Below are positions 43,034-50,900 of a stretch of 64,000 bases of DNA, one piece after another. The number at the start of each line of letters is the position of its first letter. The first letter of the stretch is position 1. The position numbers were made by a program, and so were the translations under genes. The DNA comes from Amycolatopsis iheyensis (GTDB lineage: Bacteria > Actinomycetota > Actinomycetes > Mycobacteriales > Pseudonocardiaceae). The stretch spans positions 124,001 to 188,000 of the forward strand of contig NZ_JAMXQV010000014.1 in the NCBI RefSeq assembly GCF_024703995.1. The letters run 5' to 3'. Under the pieces are notes generated by a model. That model saw only the letters and a list, made by a program, of their open reading frames with translations. It did not search any database and was not told the origin of the DNA.

Positions 43034-43127
43034 GTTGCCAATCCGGCCAAAAGTAGGCCGGCCCCTCGAGCGGTACGTGCCATTTCCACAAAAGTCATCC
43101 GGCCGTGACTGTGGCCGGATTGGCAAC
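43034..43127. repeat. 16-bp inverted repeat with alternative internal hairpin
   Basis: GTTGCCAATCCGGCCA (43034-43049) and TGGCCGGATTGGCAAC (43112-43127) are perfectly complementary with 62 nt between. A third copy of the core, ATCCGGCC at 43097-43104, can pair with the same right arm (GGCCGGAT, 43113-43120) across 8 nt. The right end also contains the small palindrome ATTGGCAACCAAT (43119-43131). Confidence 0.8.
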
Positions 43128-43191
43128 CAATGGCAGAGTATGTGGTGCACGAGACACCGCCGTCGCTTCGGCGTGGTGGGACCATTCTCGC

Positions 43192-43545
43192 GTGATACTC
43201 CACATCTGCGGGGCGGCCGACTGGGCCGAAGTGGGCGAAGGCGGCGAGTACCGGCCGTCGTCGCTGGAGGACGTCGGGTTCATCCACTGCTCCGACTTCG
43301 GCACGGCACACCTGCCGGCCAACGCGCTCTACCGGGGCCGCACCGACCTGGTGCTGCTCGAGATCGACCCGGCGAAGCTGGGTGTCCCGGTCCGCTGGGA
43401 GGACGGCGAGCCGCCGCACCCGGCCGGGGTCTGGTTCCCGCACGTGTACGGGCCGCTGCCGCACGCCGCGGTCGTCGGCGTGCACGAATTCGGCGAGGTG
43501 GACGGCGGCGGCTTCCGGCTGCCGTCCTCGCTCGCGCACCGCTGA
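43192..43545 (+). CDS. DUF952 protein
   Basis: A 117-residue protein: ILHICGAADWAEVGEGGEYRPSSLEDVGFIHCS at the N-terminus, then LLEIDPAKLGVPVRWED and FPHVYGPLPHAAVVGV. This matches DUF952, a small family with weak glutathione-S-transferase-like annotation. The GTG at 43192 is chosen because the family begins at ILHI; no strong ribosome binding site is seen and it may be leaderless. The inverted-repeat element lies 65 nt upstream. Confidence 0.85.
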   Translation: MILHICGAADWAEVGEGGEYRPSSLEDVGFIHCSDFGTAHLPANALYRGRTDLVLLEIDPAKLGVPVRWEDGEPPHPAGVWFPHVYGPLPHAAVVGVHEFGEVDGGGFRLPSSLAHR

Positions 43546-43656
43546 CGTGGGCAGATCGACCCGCCCGGATTCGGGCGGCAACGCGGGCAACCTGAGGGGG
43601 CTGTGATGCGTGTTGGGGGAGAAAGCGACTGTCCGACCCCGATGGGAGGCGATACG

Positions 43657-44244
43657 GTGACCGCTGCGGCACCCGTCTTCACCGGGGGAGACACCTGGAT
43701 GACCAGCGCGGGCCGCGGGAGGGCCGCGACGGTGCCGGGTGAGTTCGGCGACTTCGGCGACTTCGTGCAGGCCACCCTGCCGGGCTTGCTGCGGTACGGC
43801 CACGCACTCACCGGCAACCCGCACGACGCCGCGGACCTGGTCCAGACCGTGCTGGAGAAGATGGGCTCGCGCTGGACGTACGTGCACGAGAAGACCGGCG
43901 ACCCGCTGGCCTACGTCCGCCGTTCGATGGCGAACGCGCACGTCAGCCGCTGGCGCCGCACGCGCCGCGAGAACCTGGTGGCCGACCTGCCGGACACCAG
44001 CCCGCACGTGCCGGCCGATCCCTTCGAGCACGAGCCGCTGTGGCGCGCGTTACGGACGCTGCCGCCGAGGCAACGCGCCGTGATGGTGCTGCGTTACTAC
44101 GAGGGTCTGTCCGAAGCGGAGATCGCGGGCGCGCTGGGCGTCACGCAGGGCACCGTCAAGAGCCAGGCCAGCAAGGCGATCTCGTCGCTGCGGATGAAGC
44201 TCAAGGCCGCCGACGTCGAAGGTGAAGGGAGTGACGCGCGTTGA
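43657..44244 (+). CDS. SigE-family RNA polymerase sigma factor
   Basis: A 195-residue sigma factor with region 2 (FGDFVQATLPGLLRYGHALTGNPHDAADLVQTVLEKM) and region 4 (LPPRQRAVMVLRYYEGLSEAEIAGALGVTQGTVKSQASKAISSLR), typical of the SigE subfamily common in Actinobacteria. Start is either GTG 43657 (GGGAGG 7 nt upstream, used here) or ATG 43699 (GGGGGAG upstream). Its stop overlaps the next gene (TTGA at 44241-44244), the usual sigma/anti-sigma coupling. Confidence 0.9.
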   Translation: MTAAAPVFTGGDTWMTSAGRGRAATVPGEFGDFGDFVQATLPGLLRYGHALTGNPHDAADLVQTVLEKMGSRWTYVHEKTGDPLAYVRRSMANAHVSRWRRTRRENLVADLPDTSPHVPADPFEHEPLWRALRTLPPRQRAVMVLRYYEGLSEAEIAGALGVTQGTVKSQASKAISSLRMKLKAADVEGEGSDAR

Positions 44245-45062
44245 ACATCTCCGAGGAGGAGCTGGAGCAGCGGCTGCGCGCGCTCTTCGCCGATGAGCGG
44301 CTCGACTTGCCCCCGCCGGCGAACGCCGCGCCGGGCATCGTCGCCGGTGCGCGACGGCGTCGGCGCCGTCGCCGCACCGTGCAGGTCGTGGCCGGTGTCG
44401 CGGTGGCCGTGGTGGCCGTCTCCGGTGGGCTGACCATGCTTCGCCTCCACACCGAAGACGGCACCGCGGTGATGACCGCCGACGGTGGCGAGATCAGCGT
44501 CAAACCCCCGGAGAACCTCACGCCCGGCCGGCAGCCGCAGCCGTCGACGCCCGGGCCGACGAGCACTCACGACATCCAGGTGTCCTCGACCCCGGGCACC
44601 CCAGCGCAGACGGCTCCGGACGCGCCGCCACCCGTTTCCGGGACGAAACTCCCCGGAACCGACACCGCGCTGCTGCGGCCGGACGGCTTCGGCAAGCTCA
44701 AGCTCGGCATGTCCGAGGCGGACTTGACCGCGCAGGCCGTCACGCTCACCAACGCGCAGACGGTGGCCAACTGCACCACCTACGAGGCGCAGGCCGGCGG
44801 GCTGCCCGCTTCGGCGAGCGTCGTCATCTCGAAGGCGGCCGGGCTCATCGTCATCAACCCGGACGTCGCGCCCCAGACCGCCGAAGGCATCGGTGCCGGA
44901 GCCACCAAGGACCAGGTGCTCGAGGCCTATCCCGCGGCCAAGGAAGAGCCCGGTGGCGTGGTCGCCCCGGTGAGCGACGTCGCCGCATACCACTTCCGGC
45001 TCGACGGGACCTCGGTCGTCGGGACGAGCCTCGCGAGCGTCAACCAGGACTGTGCTAACTGA
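44241..45062 (+). CDS. Membrane partner of the SigE-family sigma factor
   Basis: A 273-residue single-pass protein: cytosolic head EELEQRLRALFADERLDLPPP, a poly-Arg stop-transfer run (ARRRRRRRR, about 37-45), TM helix (about 46-66), a Pro/Thr-rich outer stalk and an outer domain (LLRPDGFGKLKLGMSEADLTAQA then QDCAN). Starting at TTG overlapped with the sigma stop, it occupies the anti-sigma position, but lacks the zinc-finger signature, so regulation may use its short cytosolic head. The C-terminal domain may sense an outer signal. Confidence 0.8.
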   Translation: MNISEEELEQRLRALFADERLDLPPPANAAPGIVAGARRRRRRRRTVQVVAGVAVAVVAVSGGLTMLRLHTEDGTAVMTADGGEISVKPPENLTPGRQPQPSTPGPTSTHDIQVSSTPGTPAQTAPDAPPPVSGTKLPGTDTALLRPDGFGKLKLGMSEADLTAQAVTLTNAQTVANCTTYEAQAGGLPASASVVISKAAGLIVINPDVAPQTAEGIGAGATKDQVLEAYPAAKEEPGGVVAPVSDVAAYHFRLDGTSVVGTSLASVNQDCAN

Positions 45063-45081
45063 ATGACTGTGCCAACTGAAT
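45048..45081. repeat. 17-bp tandem duplication across a stop codon
   Basis: GACTGTGCTAACTGAAT (45048-45064) is repeated as GACTGTGCCAACTGAAT (45065-45081) with one base changed. The gene stop lies in the first copy. Confidence 0.85.
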
Positions 45082-45109
45082 GACTGCCGGCTGATGTCCG
45101 GCGCACAAA

Positions 45110-45151
45110 CGGAACCCCGGGCTGTCCACAGGGGGAGAGCCCGGGGTTCCG
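45110..45151. terminator. Bidirectional terminator
   Basis: CGGAACCCCGGGCT (45110-45123) pairs perfectly with AGCCCGGGGTTCCG (45138-45151) across a 14-nt loop, between the converging sigma-partner and ferritin genes. Confidence 0.8.
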
Positions 45152-45172
45152 CTTCTTCGTGGTGGGAAGCTG

Positions 45173-45727
45173 TCAGAGCGCCCCGCCGGCGACCGGCGGC
45201 ATGGCGGAGTCGCGGCCGCCGTCGCCGACCGACTCGCGGTGCAGGTGGTTCTCGACCTCGAACAGGTTGCCGTTCGCGCGCTTGACGACGTTCAGCAGCG
45301 TGCTCATCTGGGAGATCTCTTCGACCTGCTCCTTGAGGAACCACTGCGTGAACTGCTCGCTGATGTAGTCCTCTTCGGCCCGGGCGGCCTTCGCCATGGC
45401 GGAGATGTCGACGGCCACCTCCTTCTCCTGCTCGAGCGCGAGCTCGATGAGCTCGGTGACGCCGGAGAAGTCGTTGCGCACCTCGCCGGTGCCGGGAATC
45501 TCGACGTGGTGGTCGCGGTCGAGCATGTACTGCACGAGCGCCATCGCGTGGTTGCGTTCTTCGACCGACTGCTTGTAGAAGTGCTTCGCCAGCTGCGGCA
45601 GGTCCTCGGAGTCGAACCAGACCGCGAGCGCGATGTACTGCTGGGACGCGTTGAACTCGTTGTGGATCTGCGCCTGCAGCAGTTCGTAGAACTTCGAGCG
45701 CGGTTCTTTCTTCTTGGTGAGGGCCAT
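45173..45727 (-). CDS. Ferritin (BfrB-like)
   Basis: A 184-residue non-heme ferritin. Ferroxidase ligands are present: Glu in QIHNEFNASQQYIALAVWFDSE, the pair in SVEERNHAMALVQYM, Glu in ELALEQEKEVAVDI and Gln in EEDYISEQFTQWFLKEQVEE. Length matches Mycobacterium BfrB. It oxidises Fe(II) and stores Fe(III). An IdeR-like box lies 62 nt upstream of the start with a paired set further out; in mycobacteria bfrB is activated by iron-loaded IdeR at such tandem boxes, so the same is likely here. Confidence 0.93.
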   Translation of the reverse strand: MALTKKKEPRSKFYELLQAQIHNEFNASQQYIALAVWFDSEDLPQLAKHFYKQSVEERNHAMALVQYMLDRDHHVEIPGTGEVRNDFSGVTELIELALEQEKEVAVDISAMAKAARAEEDYISEQFTQWFLKEQVEEISQMSTLLNVVKRANGNLFEVENHLHRESVGDGGRDSAMPPVAGGAL

Positions 45728-45788
45728 GCAAACCAGAATAGGTCAAGTTTGCCGGAAAAGCCACTTGGGCCTGGTGATCTACCCCCTA

Positions 45789-45807
45789 TTAGGGTTACCA
45801 TTCCTAA
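45789..45807. promoter_or_regulatory. IdeR/DtxR-like box 1
   Basis: TTAGGGTTACCATTCCTAA has the 19-bp form of the iron-regulator site, with intact ends TTAGG and CCTAA. It is 62 nt upstream of the ferritin start. Confidence 0.7.
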
Positions 45808-45823
45808 AGAAGACGAACCTTAT

Positions 45824-45875
45824 TTAAGTAAGCCTTCCCTAAAAAATCGTACTCATTTAGGGAAGGCTTACTTCA
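45824..45875. promoter_or_regulatory. Paired IdeR-like boxes forming an 18-bp inverted repeat
   Basis: TTAAGTAAGCCTTCCCTAA (45824-45842) and TTAGGGAAGGCTTACTTCA (45857-45875) each match about 14 of 19 positions of the IdeR consensus. Together they form a perfect 18-bp inverted repeat (45826-45843 / 45856-45873) with a 12-nt loop, which may also terminate the DUF4262 transcript ending at 45873. Confidence 0.62.
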
Positions 45876-46406
45876 TTCCGCTTCGTCGCGCCACGGCCCG
45901 GCCGGGTGCTCGGCCACGGGCTGCCACAGGTTCGGCTGCGCGTCGGCGAGCCGGCCGGGATAGCCGTCCTGCCAAGGGAATCGACCGTCCGCATCGGACC
46001 AGACGACCTGGTGCGTCGGCACGCCGCGGGTGGCGCGGTAGAAGCCGATCGACGTGCCGAACAACGGCGCCCGCCACGAATCGTCGGTCTCGCGAACGGC
46101 GAGCCGCGTCCGGCCTTCGAGCAGGTCGTCGATTTCGGTGTCCGCCGCCGGCGGGTGGCCGGCCTTCACTCGCTCGGCCAGCTGGTTCAGCAGTTCGTGC
46201 ATGACGTCGGCGTCGAGCCCGAACATCGCGAGCTCGGGCGCCCGGTAGGAGTGCCAGAGGCCGATGGTGAACGCCCAGCTCGGGTCCTCGGGGACCTTCA
46301 GCACCGCCCACCCGGGGTCGGCCACCGCCCGCGCCAGGCTCGTGTCGACGTCGTCGAGCTGATCCTGGTCGCCGTAGTCCTGGCAGACCAGGCAGCGGCA
46401 GCTCAT
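45873..46406 (-). CDS. DUF4262 protein
   Basis: A 177-residue protein beginning with a Cys cluster (MSCRCLVCQDYG) and continuing GWAVLKVPEDPSWAFTIGLWHSYRAPELAMFGLDADVMHELL, the DUF4262 pattern, with a C-terminal extension rich in Trp. The ATG overlaps the arginine deiminase stop (ATGA), so they are cotranslated, but no functional link is known. Confidence 0.82.
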   Translation of the reverse strand: MSCRCLVCQDYGDQDQLDDVDTSLARAVADPGWAVLKVPEDPSWAFTIGLWHSYRAPELAMFGLDADVMHELLNQLAERVKAGHPPAADTEIDDLLEGRTRLAVRETDDSWRAPLFGTSIGFYRATRGVPTHQVVWSDADGRFPWQDGYPGRLADAQPNLWQPVAEHPAGPWRDEAE

Positions 46407-47620
46407 GCCAACGGGTCCCGGCGCACCGGGCACGACATGCACCGCGGGCCGCCGCGGCCCGAGCCCAGCTCGGAGCCCGTGATCGGCAGCACCTCGATGC
46501 CGGCCGCCTCCAGCCGCTCGTTCGTCTCGACGTTCCGCTCGTACCCGACGACCACGCCGGGCGCCAGGGCGAGCGTGTTGTTCCCGTCGTCCCACTGCTC
46601 GCGTTCGGCGGTCACCGGGTCGAGGCCGGTGTCGATGACGCGCAGCCGGTCGATTCCCATCGCCTCGGCCGCGGCGGTCAGGAACGGCGCCGGGCCGGCC
46701 ACCTTGACGCCGCCGTCGCCGGTCGGGCGCAGCGTGAACGCCGTCAGGGAGTCGCGGGCCAGCGGGTACATCACCACCGCGTCGGCGTCGACCATCGTGC
46801 ACACCGTGTCCAGGTGCATGGTCGCGCGGGACTGCTCGATCGGCACCGCCAGCACGGTGTGCGCGATGCCGTCGGCGAACACCGACCGGGCCAGCGACTC
46901 CGCGCCCGCCGCCGTCGTCCGCTCGCCGACGCCGATGGCGAGCACGCCCGGCGCCAGCAGCATCACGTCGCCGCCCTCGATCGGCGCCGAATGGGCGCCG
47001 TACGCGCGGGCCGCGTGCCGGAAGTACGGGTGGTAGGCGTAGATCAGGTCCAGCACCGCGGTCTCGCGGCGGCGCGCCGGCATGGTCAGCGACGAGATCG
47101 CCACCCGGTCGGCGATCCACGCCGACGAGTCGCGCGTGAACAGCAGGTTCGGCAGCGGGTCGACGGCGAAGTCGTGCGGGTGGTTCATCATCCGCACCAG
47201 CGACGCGCCCTCCGCGGACGGCAGCTCCTCGAACGTCATCCCGGCCATCAGCACCTCGGCCAGGCCGGCCGCGTCGACGCCGGAAAGGTGCGACCGCAGC
47301 GAGTCGGCGAGATCGCCGCCGAGGCGCCGGTCGTCGACCGCCGCGTGCACGCCGGCCGCGTGGGCGCGGTCGTCGTCCAGCGCCGTCCGCAGGGCGTCGG
47401 CCAGCAGCAGGACCTCGACGCCGCGGCCGCGCAGCACGTCGGCGAACGCGTCGTGCTCGGCCTGGGCCCGGTCGACCCACGGGATGGAGTCGAACAGGAG
47501 CTGGTCGTTGTTGCGGGGCGTCAGCCTTTTGAGCTCGTTGCCGGGCCGGTGCAGCAGCACCGCGCGCAGGGGTCCGACTTCGCTGTCCACCCGGGGAGGT
47601 GTCGTTTCGTCGATCACCAC
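46403..47620 (-). CDS. arcA: Arginine deiminase
   Basis: A 405-residue enzyme converting L-arginine to citrulline and ammonia. Active-site groups: Asp in FTRDSSAWI, His/Asp in TMHLDTVCTMVD, and the catalytic Cys in GPRCMSCPVRRDPL at the C-terminus. Substrate loop PLRAVLLHRPGNELKRL and EGGDVMLLAPGVLAIG are also present. GTG start. No arcB or arcC is nearby, so it works as a stand-alone arginine catabolism or acid/ammonia-generating step, coupled only to DUF4262. Confidence 0.93.
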   Translation of the reverse strand: MVIDETTPPRVDSEVGPLRAVLLHRPGNELKRLTPRNNDQLLFDSIPWVDRAQAEHDAFADVLRGRGVEVLLLADALRTALDDDRAHAAGVHAAVDDRRLGGDLADSLRSHLSGVDAAGLAEVLMAGMTFEELPSAEGASLVRMMNHPHDFAVDPLPNLLFTRDSSAWIADRVAISSLTMPARRRETAVLDLIYAYHPYFRHAARAYGAHSAPIEGGDVMLLAPGVLAIGVGERTTAAGAESLARSVFADGIAHTVLAVPIEQSRATMHLDTVCTMVDADAVVMYPLARDSLTAFTLRPTGDGGVKVAGPAPFLTAAAEAMGIDRLRVIDTGLDPVTAEREQWDDGNNTLALAPGVVVGYERNVETNERLEAAGIEVLPITGSELGSGRGGPRCMSCPVRRDPLA

Positions 47621-47630
47621 CCGAGCTTAG

Positions 47631-48443
47631 TCAGGGCAACCAGGAAAGGTGACCCTTGAGCAGCGAGTACCCGACGAAAGACACGAAGTCGAACAGCGTG
47701 TGCGCGGCCACCAGCGGCCACAGCCGGTTCGTCTTCTGCCACAGCCGCCCGAACACCAGGCCCATGATGAAGTTCCCGACGAACCCGCCGAAGCCCTGGT
47801 ACAGGTGGTAGGACCCGCGCAGCACGGCGGCGCCGAACACCGCGGTGTTCTCCCGGACGCCGAGCTGGCGCAGCCGCGTCAGCAGGTAGCCGATCACCAG
47901 GACCTCTTCGGCGAACGCGTTGCCGAACGCCGAGAGCGTCAGCGTGATCGGCCGCCACCAGGTGTCGTTCAAAGTGGACGGTTGCACCGCCAGGCTGAAC
48001 CCCAGGTGGTAGGAGACGAAGTACAGCGCCAGGCCGGGAATCCCGATCAGCGCGGCGAGCCCGAGCGTCAGCAGCGCGTCGCGGCCCGGTGTCCGGCGAT
48101 CCAGCCCGACCTGCGCCAGCTTGATCCCCGCGCGCCACAGGAAGTACAGCCCGAGCGCGCCCCAGCCGACCAGCTGGGCGGCCGAGAGCAGCTGCTTGAG
48201 CAGGTCGATCAGGCTCGCCGTGGCCTGCGGGACGTTGAGCTGGACCTGCTGCTGGGCCAACGGCGCCGGCTGCAGCAGCGAGTCCACAAGGGACAGCAGG
48301 CTGCGCACGCCGGACAGGCCGAGCGTGATGCCGAAGACGATCAGCAGCTCGACCTTGATCGCCCGGCGCTCCCGCGGGTCCTCGATCGCCTCGGGGAACT
48401 CCGGCCGGGCCGGGGCCAGCCACGATCGCGCGGTGAACGTCAT
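47631..48443 (-). CDS. CPBP-family intramembrane metalloprotease
   Basis: A 270-residue protein with about 6-7 TM helices. CPBP (Abi) motifs are visible: motif 1 FGNAFAEEVLVIGYLLTRL (Glu-Glu near 180), motif 2 VLRGSYHLYQGFGGFVGNFIMGLVFG (His near 213) and motif 3 LWPLVAAHTLFDFV (His near 245). The usual EExxxR is shifted (EEVLVIGYLLTR). Role is intramembrane cleavage or prenyl-protein protease-like. Divergent from the PPOX gene with a 22-bp gap. Confidence 0.87.
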   Translation of the reverse strand: MTFTARSWLAPARPEFPEAIEDPRERRAIKVELLIVFGITLGLSGVRSLLSLVDSLLQPAPLAQQQVQLNVPQATASLIDLLKQLLSAAQLVGWGALGLYFLWRAGIKLAQVGLDRRTPGRDALLTLGLAALIGIPGLALYFVSYHLGFSLAVQPSTLNDTWWRPITLTLSAFGNAFAEEVLVIGYLLTRLRQLGVRENTAVFGAAVLRGSYHLYQGFGGFVGNFIMGLVFGRLWQKTNRLWPLVAAHTLFDFVSFVGYSLLKGHLSWLP

Positions 48444-48465
48444 GAGCGCACGCTACCTTCGGGGT

Positions 48466-48927
48466 ATGCCGAGGAGCATCGCCACCAACGAAACCGTCGA
48501 CCGCGCCGCGCTGGTCGAGTTCCTGTCCACCCGCCACCGCGCGATCCTGCTGGCCACGAAGGCCGACGGGAGCCCGCAGCTCTCGCCGGTCACCTGCGGC
48601 GTCGACGCCGAGGGCCGGCTGGTCATCTCGACCTACCCGAAGCGCGCGAAGGTCGTGAACATCAAGCGCAACCCCAAGGTCTCGGCCTGCATCCTCTCCG
48701 ACGAGTGGAACGACCAGTGGGTGCAGCTGAACGGGACCGCCGAGGTGCTCGACATCCCGGAGTCGGTCGAGCCGCTCGTCGAGTACTTCCGCGCCATTTC
48801 GGGCGAACACCCGGACTGGGACGAATACCGCGAGGCCATGGTCAAGCAGGGCAAGAGCATCATCCGCGTGACGATCGAAAGCTGGGGCCCGCTCGCCAAG
48901 GGCGGCTTCCCCGCCGAACTAGCCTGA
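48466..48927 (+). CDS. PPOX-class F420/FMN-dependent protein
   Basis: A 153-residue split beta-barrel flavin-like protein: RHRAILLATKADGSPQLSPVTCGVDAEGRLVISTYPKRAKVVNIKRNPKVSACIL then WVQLNGTAEVLD and IRVTIESWGPLAK. This matches the TIGR03618-type F420-dependent PPOX group. It probably binds F420 or heme/biliverdin. Tail-to-tail overlap of 9 nt with the DUF2470 gene. Confidence 0.88.
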   Translation: MPRSIATNETVDRAALVEFLSTRHRAILLATKADGSPQLSPVTCGVDAEGRLVISTYPKRAKVVNIKRNPKVSACILSDEWNDQWVQLNGTAEVLDIPESVEPLVEYFRAISGEHPDWDEYREAMVKQGKSIIRVTIESWGPLAKGGFPAELA

Positions 48928-49713
48928 CGTCCCCCGCAGGAACGGGCAGCCGACCAGCCGCCGCAGCTCCATCGCGAGCTGCGGCGGGCTGTCGACGGAC
49001 TTCGAGAACGCCAGCCGGACGTCGTGGTCGCCGGCGTCGGACTCGACGCGCAGCCGCAGCCCGAACCGGTCGAGCCCGAGCGGGCGGATCCGCCCGCCGC
49101 GCAGCTCGGGCGGCAGGTGCTTGGCCAGCTGCTCGACGACGTCGGAGTGGTCGCTCTCCAGGTGCCGCAGCCACTGGGCCTCGTAGTCGTGGAACGGGTC
49201 GGGCGGAGCCGCGCTGAAGGTGTGCGGGCGCAGCGAGTGCGTGCCTTCGGCGTCGGCGAGCACGAGCGACGCCGGGGTGAGCCGCAGCAGCGTCACGCCG
49301 TGGCCGACGTCGAGCAGGCGCTCGTCCGGCCGCGACTCGGCGATCGCGATCGCCCGCGCGCGGGCCGAAACCGGGGACAGCGGCCGCAGCCAGCCGGTGA
49401 TCCAGAGCAGCCCGCGGATGGGCTCCCGCAGCTCGACCGGCGCCTGGTCGGCGAGCTCGACCATCACGGCCAGCTCGCCGCGCTGGGTTTGCTTGGCCGC
49501 GCGGACCATCGGGTGCTCGTCGGGCAGCAGCACGCTGACGCTGCCGCTGTGGTGCACGTGGTGCAGGACCGGGACGACGCGCTCGCTGTCGAGACCGGCG
49601 CGCTCGCACGTCGGCATCAAGGACGCGGGCCCGTTGCGGGTCGCGATCGTCTTGGCGCGCTCGGCGGGGTTCGGCGCCGGCGGGCGGCGGATGGATGTCG
49701 GTGCCTCGGTCAC
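48919..49713 (-). CDS. DUF2470 protein under an IdeR-like box
   Basis: A 264-residue protein. The N-terminal half resembles a split-barrel flavin fold as in heme-utilisation proteins (VVPVLHHVHHSGSVSVLLPDEHP, GELAVMVELADQAP). The C-terminal part is DUF2470 (WLRHLESDHSDVVEQL, PLGLDRFGLRLRV, DVRLAFSKSVDSPPQL). Such proteins are linked to heme or siderophore iron use. GTG start with GGAGGTGAG. A 16/19 match to the IdeR site lies 15 nt upstream of the start, so the gene should be iron-repressed. Confidence 0.87.
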   Translation of the reverse strand: MTEAPTSIRRPPAPNPAERAKTIATRNGPASLMPTCERAGLDSERVVPVLHHVHHSGSVSVLLPDEHPMVRAAKQTQRGELAVMVELADQAPVELREPIRGLLWITGWLRPLSPVSARARAIAIAESRPDERLLDVGHGVTLLRLTPASLVLADAEGTHSLRPHTFSAAPPDPFHDYEAQWLRHLESDHSDVVEQLAKHLPPELRGGRIRPLGLDRFGLRLRVESDAGDHDVRLAFSKSVDSPPQLAMELRRLVGCPFLRGTSG

Positions 49714-49727
49714 GGCTCACCTCCTAC

Positions 49728-49746
49728 TTAGGTGAGCCTAACCTGA
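49728..49746 (-). promoter_or_regulatory. IdeR/DtxR box upstream of DUF2470 gene
   Basis: TTAGGTGAGCCTAACCTGA matches the 19-bp IdeR consensus at 16 positions, the best such site in the window. It abuts the ribosome binding site, so bound IdeR would block transcription. Confidence 0.82.
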
Positions 49747-49763
49747 ATCTCGCGGTCTGGATA

Positions 49764-49819
49764 GTCACCCGCGTCACGTGTCCGCTCCGCTGAACGGAGC
49801 ATCCGGTAACGCGAGTGAC
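49764..49819. promoter_or_regulatory. Nested inverted repeat before the 343-residue gene
   Basis: Outer arms GTCACCCGCGT (49764-49774) and ACGCGAGTGAC (49809-49819) pair with one G-T; inner arms GCTCCG (49784-49789) and CGGAGC (49795-49800) pair across 5 nt. Located 50 nt before the GTG start. Confidence 0.5.
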
Positions 49820-49868
49820 CGCTTTGCCGAAAAGCCGGTGACCAGTGCCGACACGGTGGGGGCCCAGC

Positions 49869-50900
49869 GTGCAGATCGTCCCGGTGCCCGAACGCGTGCC
49901 CGCGTTCGAATTGGACCCCGCCATGCCGTCGGGGGCCTTGCCGATCTTCGGCGAGTACCTCGACCGGATCGGCCGGAACACCGCGAGCCAGCGGCTGCTG
50001 TCGGTGTTCTTCCTGGTCTTCGCGGCCGCCCAGTTCTGCACCGGCGCCGGGTGGGCGCTGTCGCTGAGTACGCTCGCGCTGGCCGGCTCGGTCGAGGCGT
50101 GGTGGCTGTACCGCGCGTACGTCTGGGTGCCCGAGACGCGGTTGAAGCGCGAAGCGTTCCGCCAGGTGGACATCACCGACGGCGGCCTGGTCGCGGCGGG
50201 CCGCACGGTCGGCATCCGCCTGCCGGACGGCCGCTGGCTGCGCGTCCGCCTCGACGAGGCGTACCGCCTGCTGCTGGCCGGGCACCGGCGGGTGTGGCTG
50301 CTGGGGCGCGGCCCGAAGGTGTTCGTCGGCTTCTCCGGGGTGGTCCGGGTCCGCCGCGCCCGGATCTTCGACGCGCCCCCGGCGGGCGCCGCGGCCGTGT
50401 CCGCCCCGGTCTGGTCCGGCTCGCCGCGGTTGGACCCGGTGCTGACGGCGCACCGCCGCCAGCTCGCCCGCGAACTGCGCGCGACAGCGGCGGTCCTGCT
50501 GGTCCTGGCCGGGTTCGCGCTGTGGGCCCTGCTCGACTTCCCGGCCGTGGGGTGGCTCGCCTGGCCGTTCGCGGCCGGCGTGCTCCTGAACGCGCTCGCG
50601 GCCGCGCTGCGCTCGTTCGCCCACGCCCGCCCGCTCCCGGCCGAGCACTGGACCGAGCTGCGGGCGGTGCTGGACGGCCCGGTGCGGATGAGCCGCCGTG
50701 GCGGCGCGGCCCGGCTGAGCGGCCTGACCATGCTGGCCGACGGAACCGTGGTCGGCTTCCGCCTCCCGAAGGCGGACCCGTCGATGGCGGCGAACATCGC
50801 GGCGACGGGCCGGCTGTGGATCGTGGGCGTGCCGCGGCCGGGCTCGGTGAAGACGGGCGTGCCGGGCTACCCGGTGCTGGGCACGGTCCGGCTGGGCTGA
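49869..50900 (+). CDS. Hypothetical membrane protein, 343 residues
   Basis: I do not recognise the family. TM helices lie near 43-62 and 65-82 (SVFFLVFAAAQF, ALSLSTLALAGSVEAWWLY) and near 205-245 (AVLLVLAGFALWALL, WLAWPFAAGVLLNALAAAL). Between them is a cytosolic domain (LVAAGRTVGIRLPDGRWLRVRLDEAYRLLLAGHRRVWLLGRG) and after them a related second copy-like segment ending RLWIVGVPRPGSVKTG. The GTG at 49869 has GGTGGGGG upstream; the ATG-like codon at 49845 is an alternative. Overlaps LysR by 34 nt. Confidence 0.72.
   Translation: MQIVPVPERVPAFELDPAMPSGALPIFGEYLDRIGRNTASQRLLSVFFLVFAAAQFCTGAGWALSLSTLALAGSVEAWWLYRAYVWVPETRLKREAFRQVDITDGGLVAAGRTVGIRLPDGRWLRVRLDEAYRLLLAGHRRVWLLGRGPKVFVGFSGVVRVRRARIFDAPPAGAAAVSAPVWSGSPRLDPVLTAHRRQLARELRATAAVLLVLAGFALWALLDFPAVGWLAWPFAAGVLLNALAAALRSFAHARPLPAEHWTELRAVLDGPVRMSRRGGAARLSGLTMLADGTVVGFRLPKADPSMAANIAATGRLWIVGVPRPGSVKTGVPGYPVLGTVRLG

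Noticed and set aside
44241..45062. Classic zinc-finger anti-sigma factor
   Set aside because: The HxxxCxxC signature is absent; only position and topology suggest this role, so it is listed as a membrane partner.
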